Of a stretch of DNA of 64,000 nucleotides, positions 39,089 through 48,809 are shown piece by piece. The notes under the pieces were generated by a model that was not told the origin of the DNA, did no database searches, and saw only the letters and a list, made by a program, of their open reading frames with translations. Position 1 is the stretch's first letter. Every line of letters starts with the position of its first letter. The translations under genes were made by a program, and so were the position numbers. The DNA comes from Mesostigma viride (taxonomy: Eukaryota > Streptophyta > Mesostigmatophyceae > Mesostigmatales > Mesostigmataceae), in assembly GCA_009746045.1 (NCBI GenBank), contig RPFO01002078.1, positions 478,209-542,208 of the forward strand, in the 5' to 3' direction.

Positions 39089-40836
39089 ATGAGTAACCCG
39101 GAGACACAACCACCGTTATCAAGTAAGAGAGTTGAAGATGCAACCACATCTTTAGCAGCTCAACGGACGACCGGTGATGAAAGGGTTTCATCATCTACTC
39201 CCAGACGTCAACTATTTGGAGATACCACCTTAATGTCTGCTTCCCGCAGATATTCGCTGTCGGTCGGCCCAAAGTTCTCCATCTTGCCCCTCGGTGTGCA
39301 ACCAGGCGAGCCCTCCCTGCGTGGCATTGGTAGAGGTGTACCACGGTTCTCCAACGTGGGGACACGCGTTCGCCAGCACCCGAATACGGTTCGGCTATTC
39401 GTTTTGGCTACAACACGGTGCCGGGGCGAGACGGCACTCGGCTAGCGGCTGACGAGCTGACAGCGGAGAAAATTCGATTACAACATGAACGTGAGGAAGC
39501 TGCGAGAGCTAGAAGTGTGGCGGAAGCGCTGGAGAAGAGTGTGGGTAGGACTATTGCGCGTGTGCAGCAACTTGAGTCGCAAGGGCAGGCGGGCGATGGA
39601 GAGTCTGTTTTCGTGGATCAACCGTCTCCAACACTGGGTATACGAGGGGTATATGCGGTTGACGCTCCTTTTGTTGATGAAGGGACAGATGCACAGGGGC
39701 ATGAGCCTCCACGGCTCTCGGTGGCTGCGACATTGTCGGAGAATCAGAATGCACCACACGCCCCAGTGATGGAGCTCACGTCTTTGTATCCTCGTACTGT
39801 TCCTTTTCCTAAGGTGGAGTCGGTAGACAAGCTATCGCTGACCAACCTTACCCATCGCAGCTTCGACCATTTCTCCACCAAGTTTCAGGATGTCTTCGCT
39901 ATCCACTTCGCCAACTATGGGCCCAAGGCAGAGGAACGTCTCACGATGGACATCCAGAAGAGAATGGTTAGGCAGCGGATGAGCGACAGTGCCAGCGACC
40001 GTTTTGATGAGTTTTTGCGTTCTGTGGCTGGACGTGCGTGTACCGACCTCCCCTCTCTCCTATTGGGCTTTCGCCGGTTTCTGTTACCCCAGGATCAGCT
40101 TCGCATGGATCGGGACGCACTGGCTAACTGTACGCAGGCTGGTTTGACGCTGCCACAGTTCGTGGAGCAATTCACCAACCTTAGAGCCAAGATTCCTCAA
40201 TGCTCTGACGCAGAGGCACTTCACAGACTACTGCATGGCATGGCTCCACACGTGCGACTGGATGTGGACAAGCACTTCTCCCAGTTCGACTACGTGGATT
40301 GGCAATGGGACAAGGTGTTGTCTTATGTGCTTACCCTTTGTCGTGTGCCTGCTTTTTCTGTCAAGTGGGAACCTGTGGCCACGCCAGTGCCACCCATCAA
40401 GAAGTCCCTGAACCAGCTGGATGACCTCCTGGGGGAACTCAATGCATTGGATCCCACCCAGGGTAACTGTTTTATCTGCAACCAGCCAGGTCACTTTGCA
40501 CGGGACTGCCCTAGACGGGACCAGTTTCCCCCTGCCACGAGAGGACCTTTTGGCGCCCTGCCATCTCCCAGGCCACCCAACCTTCCTCCTGGCGTTCCTG
40601 CTGGCGATCACCGGATACAGCCAGGGTTCCAGCCCAACTTCCAGCCCTCTGGGAGGTTCCAGTCCCGCGCTAGGCCCTTCAGCAGACAGGATAAGCGTAG
40701 GATGGTGAACGCTCTCATGCAGCTGCTGGCAGATGAGGAGGATGGGGGGGACGAGGATGAGCCTCCAGCACCACCTGAGCAGCTTCCACCATCGGGCAGT
40801 GGAGCATCCCCAGACCCACCTGAGTCAAAAAACTAG
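39089..40836 (+). CDS. gag: gag (capsid/nucleocapsid), one frameshift
   Basis: The N-terminal part (MSNPETQPPL...) is open at 39089-39445. The rest is open in another frame from about 39334 to the TAG at 40834-40836, so one indel or shift lies between 39334 and 39445. A charged, probably coiled segment (EKIRLQHEREEAARARS) is followed by the retrotransposon gag domain (MVRQRMSDSASDRFDEFLRS). A CCHC zinc knuckle CFICNQPGHFARDC (40468-40509) binds RNA, and the C-terminus is Pro/Asp/Glu-rich. It assembles the particle and packages the RNA. Confidence 0.85.
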
Positions 40837-43800
40837 TTGGGTCCCCAGGTCATCCTTCTGTCATGGCCAGGTCTGACCTGCCTGCTGTTGACGTTAGGCC
40901 AGTGAACACTGTGGGTGCTTCTGACCCTGCTGTCCCTGTGGGTCCTCCTGTACCAGGTCACTTACTCAAGTTTCAGGCTAGGCTCCTCAACGTGCCAGTC
41001 CCCTTGGCTCAGCCAGCTTGCTTGTTTATGATTGATTCTGGTGCTGGCAGTAATTATATTGCTGCATCCTTGGTGCAGGAGCTGAAGTTGCCTGTGTTGG
41101 CCCACCCCACACCTGTCATGGTGCAGTATTCTGATGGCAGGAGAAGCTGCTCACCTGGCTATGTGCAGCTCATCTTCCAAGTTTGTTCATCCCAGACTTT
41201 GGAAGTGACAGCAGATGTCATTCCCCTCACGGCAGCGGATGTGATTTTGGGGATCCCATGGTTGTCTGACACCAATCCTGCTATTTCTTGGCCTGACAGG
41301 GTGGTCCAGTTCAAGGATGGGACAGTGTGGGATGCTACCTGTGTGTTGCCAGGGGGGAGAAGAACAGCCACTGAGTGCTGTTCCACACAGACAGCTGTCA
41401 ATGATGGCAAGGGAGGGGAAGCAGGTGCGAAAGGGGTGGATCAAGAGCCGACTTTGGAGGAGAAACGGGCTGCCCTACTGAAGCATGTGTGGTCTGCCAA
41501 GCATACTCTGTCTTATTTGGCCACCTATCCAGTGGAACACATCTTTTTCCTGCATTTGGTGCCTAATGAACCTGAGTCTGCTAGTGATCATTCTGTCAAT
41601 GCTGTCAGTTCTACTGTCACCACTGAGCAACAACAGCAGCATGATGCCTTGTTGGACAGGTATGGAGCCATCTTTGAGGACAAGATGCCCCAGTATCCTC
41701 CTGAGGGACCCATCACACATGTCATCAAGTTGGTAGAGGGTGCTCGTCCTCCTTTGTGCCTATGTACAGGATGGGCCCTGCAGAGATGGCAGAGCTGAAG
41801 ACCATACTTATTGGCCTGTTGGAGGCTGGTCTGATCCTCCCAGCTAACAGTCCTTTCAGTTCTGGGTGTTTGCTTGTACCCAAGCATGATGGGGGGTGGA
41901 GGTTGTGCATTGACCTGAGGGGACTGAACAAGGTGACTGTCAAGTCCAGGTACCCTCTGCCCAGAATTGATGAGTTGCTGGAGAGGACTGCAGGAGCTGC
42001 CTTCTTTACCAAGTTTGACCTCAGGCATGCTTTCTGGCAGATCAGGGTGGCTACTGAGGACATCCCCAAGACGGCCTTTTCTACCCCATGGGGACAGTTC
42101 CAGTGGACAGTAATGCCCATGGGTGCCTCTAACAGTCCTGCCACTATGCAGATGTTTGTCAATGCCATCTTTGGCCACCTGACTGGAAATGCCCTGCCCC
42201 AGATCTCACCTGACCTTCGCAACCCCAGGTTCAAGGACATTGCCCACTTGTGTGACACTACCAGGGTGGTCTTCAGGACTTGTGTGGTCGTCTACCTGGA
42301 CGACATTCTGGTACACTCTCGTACCTTCAGGGAGCACCTGGAGAACGTGGAGGAGGTCCTTAAGGTGATCCATCAGTATCATCTGTCGGTGAAGAGGTCC
42401 AAGGTGGAGTGGGGCCAAGAGGTGAAGTTTCTGGGCTACCAGCTGAGCGCTGCAGGTATGACTCCTGAGGCCAGCAAGGTCTCTGCTGTTTTGGAGTGGC
42501 CTGTGTTGAAGTCAGCTCAGGATGTCAGATCCTTTCTGGGCCTGGTGGGCTGGTACCGACGGTTCATTCCCTGACATGGCGGCCATCTCTGGTCCCCTGT
42601 TAGCCCTGCTCAAGAAGGATGTCCCCTTTGAATGGACTGCAGCATGCCAGCAAGCTTTTGATGTGTTGAAGCAGAAGCTTACCACTGCTCCCTTGTTGGT
42701 GGGCCCCAACCCAGACTTGCCATACCAGGTCAGGTCTGACGCCTCACAGGGTGCTATTGGTGCAGTACTAATGCAAGATCATGGTAAGGGCCCTCAACCA
42801 GTGGAATACATGTCCAGGAGTATGACGTCTGCAGAACGTAACTACCCTGTTCATGAGCAAGAGCTGTTGGGATTGGTGGTGGCCTGTCACAAGTGGGAAC
42901 ACCTACTGAAGGGGGCCCAGTTTTCTGTGGCCAGCAGCGCCAGAGATGGGCAGGGCAACGAGTCTATTACCCTGATGACTGACCACAGGCCCTTGGTACA
43001 TGTGTTGGAACAGACCCGGATGAGTAAGAGGATGGCTGGATGGATGGAGTTCCTGGGGGGGTTTGGACCTTTCTCTGTGAGGTACATTCCTGGTACGCAG
43101 AATGTGGTGCCTGACGCCCTGTCCAGGAGGAGGGATTTGATGGGAAGTTTTCATGAGGACTTGGACATCTGTGCTGCCCTGATTTCTGTGGTAGAGTGTG
43201 GAGCCTTGACTAGAGCTCAGGCCAACAACCAGAAGGTTTCTCAACTGTTGACACCACCTGTAGGGAATAACGGTGGTCCCGTGATGCTCATCGACCAGGG
43301 CTCTGTCCCAGAGTTGACAGGCGTCCAGGAGGGTGTCCAGTCACTGTCTGACAGTCTTAGGAGAAGTCCTGAAGGTGTGGTGCCCACTCCCACAGAGCAG
43401 CCAGGTGAGGGAGGCCCTGCTAGGCGCAGCAGAGGTAGGCCCAGGAAGTGGGTCATGGACCCTGTGTTGGTAGGCCGGTCCAAGGTGTTGGCCTCTCAGG
43501 TGATGGCAAGGTCAAAAGGCCTATAGCTACTACTGTCTCATCCAAGCAGTTGGTGGCTAGCCCTGGGCAGGAAGAGGAGATGCAGATGCAGCCCCTGGGA
43601 CCTGACAAGGACCTGGTGTTGCCTAACCCTTTAAATATTTCCCTGCTGGACGTCATCAAGGCCTTCACCAAGACGGAGGACATGGCTACTGCAGCTATCC
43701 AGAGGGGCAACTTTGGCAATAGACCTGTAGAATACTGGGAGGGCGTTCTGTATGTTCACACTCATGATGCAGAGCACACGGTGACTAGAAAAGTGTATGT

Positions 43801-45198
43801 GCCTGAGATGGCCATTCCCACAGTGTTACATTGTTTCCATGACGATGTGACTGCGTGTCATCCTGGTTATGCTAAGCTACTGCATGAGGTGCAGCAGAGG
43901 TTTTGGTGGCCTGGCCTTTATCAGGATGTTAAGGCCTATGTGGACTCCTGTGACTCCTGCCAGAGAAATAAGGTCAGGAACCAAGCCACGCCCATTTTTC
44001 CCATGGCTATGCCCATTCCCCTGCGCCCTTGGATCAGTGTGACTATGGATTTTATCTGTGGTCTTCCCATGTCAGATGGTGGCAATGACAGGATCCTTGT
44101 GGTCATGGACAGGCTGTCCAGGATGTGCCATCTGATTCCTTGCAATACTCATCTCACGCTGTACAGTGTGTAGATTTGTTTATGAAGGAGATCTACCGTC
44201 TGCACGGCATGCCTAGAGTGATCATCACTGATCAGGACCCCCTTTGGCTGTCAGGGTTTTGGAAGTCATTCTTTGACATCCTAGACACTAAGCTGGCATT
44301 CGGTGTGGCATACAGGTGTGCCAGTACTGGGGCGGTGGAGAGGATGAACAGAATTGTCAGGGAGTGTCAAAAGCACTATTGTACACACGACAACAAGGAC
44401 TGGGACAAGAAGATACCTTTCATAGAGTTCGCAATCAACAACTCTCCTCTGGCTCCTCACCAGATGTCCCCCTTCGTGATCTGCAATGGCCAGTGTCCCT
44501 TGACACCATTCGACTTGGAACTGCCTGACAGAGACGCTGAAGGCCCTTTCCAGCGACGTCTTGGTTCAGTCCAGCAGTTGTTGGCTTCCTTCCAGGAGGC
44601 TCACAGCATTGTGGCTACCCAGCTGTTGAGGACACAGGACAAATACCTGACTACCGCCTGGCAGCAAACGGTGGCCAGTCATTCCTTTGTAGCTCCTGGG
44701 GACTTGGTGTTGCTGGAAGCCAACAGAGTGCTGCCTGAGAAGGAGCAATGCAGGAAACTGCAACCACTCTGGTTGGGTCCTTACCCAGTGTTGGCAACCT
44801 TCCACTATGGTACAGTGGTCCAGGTCCAAGTGCCTTCTCACTGGAAGCTCAGGAATAATATTTTTCACCTAGCCCAGCTGAAGCTGTACAGGCGCAACAC
44901 CTTACCAGGCAGATTGTCTGCCCCTTTGCCTTATGAATTGGATTCTGAGGGGGAGAAGATCTATGAAGTGGAGCGGTTGTTGGCTCACAGGGTGAAGGGG
45001 AAAGGTCGTACCAAACAGTTGCAGTTTAAGGTACACTGGAAGGGAGAGCTAGAGGTGACTGCTACGTGGCTGTGGTTGTCTGATCTCACCAACAGTCACT
45101 CTGCTGTACTAGAGTATTGTCAGCGTCATGGTATCACCTTGCCTGAGTGGTATGTCATGGGCTCTGAGCGGTGTGCTCCCCTTCATAGCTCCCAGTGA
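40824..45198 (+). pseudogene. pol: pol: protease, RT, RNase H, integrase, chromodomain (four frameshifts)
   Basis: The domains are all readable, but in frames that change near 41752, 42570, 43448-43526 and 44150. The protease has the catalytic DSG (41034-41042, FMIDSGAGSNYIA) and a LGIPWL motif. RT has WRLCIDLRGLNKVT, FFTKFDLRHAFWQI and the active-site YLDD (42293-42304). RNase H has RSDASQGAIGAVLMQ. Integrase has an HHCC finger (CHPGYAKLL...CDSCQRNK) and the DDE residues D (44048), D (44230) and E (44338), the last two with 35 residues between. The C-terminal chromodomain (about 44955-45130, IYEVERLLAHR...VHWKGE) defines it as a chromovirus and probably targets chromatin. No in-frame nonsense substitution was noticed apart from the indels. 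Confidence 0.9.
40827..40833 (+). promoter_or_regulatory. -1 programmed ribosomal frameshift heptamer A AAA AAC
   Basis: In the gag frame the codons are TCA AAA AAC TAG, so the canonical slippery heptamer ends directly at the gag stop. A -1 slip continues AAA AAA CTA GTT GGG in the pol frame, which is open from 40824. A possible downstream stem pairs CAGGTCA (40846-40852) with TGACCTG (40874-40880). This would make Gag-Pol. Confidence 0.75.
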
Positions 45199-45246
45199 GC
45201 ACTGCTAACACCTCTTTTTGGTGTTTTGTGTCTGTGGTTGCCAGCC

Positions 45247-46095
45247 ATGGCCGACTCCCATCCGGAGGGGACACCCAGGCCACCTGCACGAACCCAAGAG
45301 GACGTGAGGGCTACGTATGTCTTTCAGCACGACTACGCTGGCCCCAGAGCCCCGGGCCCTTCGATCCAGGAAGACGCTGGGTTTGTGGAAGCCCATTTTC
45401 TCAATCTGTTCCAGCGTATGGTACATGATCAGCAACGGCACGAGCAGCGTCACGGGGCCTTGATAACCAGGTTGATTAATGTGGAGGGTCTGGTTACTCA
45501 GATGGCAGAACACTTGAGGGCTGGGCACATTCCAACTGTGGGTTCTGCTGTGCCTGCAGTTTCTGAGGCTCCAGTAGCTCAGGAGGCTATCCCCACCCCG
45601 GTGGTCTCAGTCCCCTCTCCTACGGAGGCTCCTCCACCCCCTAAGGTGGTGGTACACTTGCCCAGGTCAGCTGTTCCAACAAAACAGGTGGAGCAGTTCT
45701 TGGACCACCGTAATTGTGCTCCTGGACAGTGCGAGTGGTGTAAATCCTTGTACACAGCCATGCAGGCATTGGATCAGACAGTGGTGGAGGAGGGTGAACT
45801 AGTACCTGAGGGTATGGTAGAGTTGGCCCTTGACTGTCTGCCCCCCAGTCTCTGTGAGATTGGGTCACCTATGGTGGCTTACATTATGCACACCGTCTTT
45901 GCAGTGTACCCGTGGCCTTCGTTTGACATGAGGCCGGTGGAGGGCCAGGACTTGATGGAGGCTCTGCCCAGTGACCTGAGACTCGCCTTTGCAGGGCTCA
46001 AGCCAGTTGGATATTCCCAGACCTACACTGAGCTACTTGAGCAGGCTGTCAAGCAGGGAGAGTTTGACCTTACCCGTCGTCCAACTGCTCTGTGA
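45247..46095 (+). CDS. chromovirus accessory ORF3, unknown function
   Basis: Intact 282-codon ORF that begins 48 bp after the pol stop, MADSHPEGTPRPPARTQED. It has a helical Gln/His-rich stretch (RMVHDQQRHEQRHGALI), a Pro/Val-rich linker and a Cys cluster HRNCAPGQCEWCKSLY. The C-terminal half is well ordered in composition (MVELALDCLPPSLCEIG). It is not recognised; canonical chromoviruses end with integrase/chromodomain. The cysteine cluster could bind zinc, which is inference only. Confidence 0.6.
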   Translation: MADSHPEGTPRPPARTQEDVRATYVFQHDYAGPRAPGPSIQEDAGFVEAHFLNLFQRMVHDQQRHEQRHGALITRLINVEGLVTQMAEHLRAGHIPTVGSAVPAVSEAPVAQEAIPTPVVSVPSPTEAPPPPKVVVHLPRSAVPTKQVEQFLDHRNCAPGQCEWCKSLYTAMQALDQTVVEEGELVPEGMVELALDCLPPSLCEIGSPMVAYIMHTVFAVYPWPSFDMRPVEGQDLMEALPSDLRLAFAGLKPVGYSQTYTELLEQAVKQGEFDLTRRPTAL

Positions 46096-46481
46096 TGTCT
46101 TGTTTTCCACGCAAGGACAGCACAGTCTTTGTGGGGCTGCAGTTACCAAAGTTCCCTAACGAGCTGAGGGCCAGGCTCACACCTTTGAGGGTGCTGGTAC
46201 CCATCTTGGGCGCCAGGTGGGGGCCTATCAAGGCCTTTCTACAGCTGTGGTGGGCCTATAGCAGCTGGCTATGTCGCCATAAGACTGCCAGTGGCTGGGT
46301 CTTCGATCCCCTCCGACAGGCTGTGGTCACTCTGTCCTACCCTGCCCAGTGCAGTAGGTTTTCAGCTGAGTTGGGCAAGGCTGCTGAGACCTGCTTGGAT
46401 ATTCAGGTCAGCAGGAACTGGCCAGATCTGGTGTCCATGGTGGAGCATTTCCCAGTGTTTGGAACGAGGGGAAGGATATGA
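46095..46481 (+). CDS. chromovirus accessory ORF4, unknown function
   Basis: 128 codons. Its ATG overlaps the TGA of ORF3 by one base (TGATG), which suggests reinitiation or, alternatively, a frameshift splitting one longer protein. Trp/Leu-rich (AFLQLWWAYSSWLCRH). No family recognised. Confidence 0.5.
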   Translation: MSCFPRKDSTVFVGLQLPKFPNELRARLTPLRVLVPILGARWGPIKAFLQLWWAYSSWLCRHKTASGWVFDPLRQAVVTLSYPAQCSRFSAELGKAAETCLDIQVSRNWPDLVSMVEHFPVFGTRGRI

Positions 46482-46871
46482 AGAAGGGGGATTGGTTCAC
46501 TCTGTGAAGGGTTCCAGGATGGTTGGAGATGGGCTGTGGAGTGAGGTGGGGATCCAGAATGGAGGCGACCAGTTCTGATGTCCAGTCCAGATTTCCAGCA
46601 ATGACAGTTCTGAGTTCATGGTAGCTTTGCAGTTGTATTATCCAGGCATGGTTGCCTGTGTGTTAGTCACTTGATGACATTTCATCTGTGGGTGAATTTG
46701 TCTTATTCAGGGTTGACATGATCAGATGGTACTGAGATAGGAGGCCCTTTGGGGATGTAAAAACCCACTTGCTTGTCCCAAGAGGTGGTGGACTTCCTGT
46801 TTATGTTGTGTTGTTTTGTGGAGGTTGTGTTTTATTCTTCTTGGCTTCTAGGAACTGGGAGTTCCTGTCTT

Positions 46872-46880
46872 GAGGGGGAG
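46872..46880 (+). other. polypurine tract
   Basis: GAGGGGGAG, three bases before the 3' LTR; the expected primer for plus-strand DNA synthesis. Confidence 0.8.
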
Positions 46881-46883
46881 ATA

Positions 46884-47586
46884 TGTAACAACCAAATGTT
46901 ACATCCAAAGTTTTCCTACTGTTGAATCTTATTATGAGTTCTTTAGGACAATTATTTGAGAAGTTAGGAGGCTTCGACGTCTGATAGATATTGGGCCTGT
47001 TGAGATCTGTCGAATCTATTGTTCTACCCTCATTGGTCGTGGCCTGATCCACGTAGGGTACTTTGCATGGTGTTGTTTAGTCAGTCAAAGATTCTCTGCA
47101 GTACCGTTGTACCTGGTGGATTTGGTTCCAGGTCCTTGAGATTTCGTATGTGCTGGCTTTGTGTTGTGTGGAGGATTCGGAGGCTAAGATCTTATCTTGA
47201 GTGATCCTCACTTTTGATTGGTCCTTCCGGGTTAGGGTTGGATGGATGCTGCGTGCACGATGACTTTTATCCTGTTTGGGGCGGCCGTGCATGTGTGCGT
47301 ACGTGAGAGCTAAAGCTATGGTGTAATTCAAGGGTTTCCTTGTTTCATCAATCAAACAACCCTTGCCAAAAGTCAACTATAACTTCAACAGATAGTCGAC
47401 TTGGATATAACTTGTCTGTTGTGTCTAACAAGGGTGGGGACTCATTCCCTTAACTGTTGAAGATCCATCTTCATTGCTTCTCTGGACGTGAGGTTATCTG
47501 TCGCGACTCCAACCCAGGTATAAAGATCTTTTCACGCTAATGTTGATACTGAGGCTGTTGCAAACACAACATTTTTAGTCGTTACA
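46884..47586 (+). repeat. 3' LTR (703 bp)
   Basis: Same length and, as far as can be read, the same sequence as the 5' LTR; both encode the same 61- and 99-codon chance ORFs. The target duplication GCACC follows at 47587. Confidence 0.95.
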
Positions 47587-47697
47587 GCACCTTGGTGCCA
47601 AATTTGAGGCCAAACTGACCATTATTCTATCTCCTGGTAATTTTCAGGGGACAAAAATGGCTTTTCGGAATGATGTGTGGTAGCTCGAGCCTGCCGT

Positions 47698-47880
47698 TGG
47701 GGCAACCATATGGTTGGGGCATGATGCAGAAGATATTTGTTATAACTTTCGTGCAAATTTTTTTTTCTGATGACGATTAGCATGGTACTCCGTAGCATGC
47801 CCATGCGCATGACACGTAAGTACTTACTTACTAATTGTAACTTTCGTGTAATTATTTTGTAATGAGATTAGCATAGACAA
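47698..47880 (+). repeat. R115 dispersed repeats, copies 6 and 7
   Basis: A forward copy (47698-47830) is followed by a partial forward copy (47835-47880). Confidence 0.8.
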
Positions 47881-47984
47881 AGTTTTATTTTCAGAGAGAC
47901 CGGTCACGTACGGAGTACTACACCCTAGTCCTTCCACGGCGTTGGATCGCCATGCCTCCAGGCATAGTTCGTACGTGGCCGGCC

Positions 47985-48195
47985 ATAAAGTAAGCAAGTA
48001 CTTGCGTGTCATGCGCATGGGCATGCTACGGAGTACCATGCTAATCTCATCAGAAAAAAAAATTGCACGAAACTTACAAAGATCATGCCCCAACCATATG
48101 CGCATGGGCATGCCACGGAGTACAGTCTATGCTAATCTCGTTAGAAAAATAATTACACGAAAGTTACAAATATCGTCTGCTGATCATGCCCCAAA
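47985..48195 (-). repeat. R115 dispersed repeats, copies 8 and 9
   Basis: Two reverse copies in tandem, joined at about 48096; together with copies 6 and 7 they form a large imperfect inverted repeat. A reverse R2 block follows at 48205-48390. Confidence 0.8.
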
Positions 48196-48477
48196 CATTT
48201 AGCCACTAGAGGGGGATATAATCCTTGCATCTGAGCTGTCCTCTACTAGTACTGTAATGGCAGACGAGGCGCCGGTAGTGTAGCGGCTATCCTCGATCAG
48301 GGGCAATAACCTCGATCCACCTGAGGACTTCTACCCTGCATGCACATTGTACCAATGGGCCGCGCGGGGCCCGTGGGGAGAAAACAGGAGCATGCCCCAC
48401 AGGAAGGTGCTTATCGCATGCAGACGGCAGCCCATTTCTCCGTGTGCGTCTATCACTGATGCGGGCGCGGAGTACTA

Positions 48478-48712
48478 GGTGTAATCCACGAATTAAGATC
48501 AATAGAATGGTAAGAGGCCGAGGGCCAGGCGGCCCACTTCCTAGCTCGATCAGGCGGCGCGCTCCATGTGGCAGTCATGGTGACCATATGTAACACAATT
48601 GCGACCAACACGGAAGCCCATCTGGGACTCGATCACCTAAATGGGAATCGGGGCTAGCTGGCACACATGCAGTTCAGCAGGAGACGCAATGTGAAGACTT
48701 TAACAGCACACC
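48478..48712 (-). pseudogene. LINE RT fragment, degenerate
   Basis: Diverged minus-strand copy of the RT segment at 62100-62330 (shared CACAATTGCGACCAACACGG), with several small insertions. Confidence 0.65.
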
Positions 48713-48809
48713 ACTACAGTCCGTAGTGGTGTGTCCGTAGGGCCATTACAGTCTGCCATTGCAGTAGAGGACAGCTCAGATGAGGATTATAACGGCCCTC
48801 TAGTGACTA

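Larger units (their letters stand above)
36442..47586 (+). mobile_element. Ty3/gypsy chromovirus LTR retrotransposon, nearly complete
   Basis: Two 703-bp LTRs flank gag, protease, RT, RNase H, integrase and chromodomain in gypsy order. The 5-bp target duplication GCACC (36437-36441 and 47587-47591), TG...CA ends, a PBS and a polypurine tract are all present. The LTRs look identical by eye, implying recent insertion, yet gag-pol contains about five single-base frameshifts. Unusual additions are a nested 1.7-kb TIR element in the leader and two ORFs between integrase and the 3' LTR. Confidence 0.95.
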
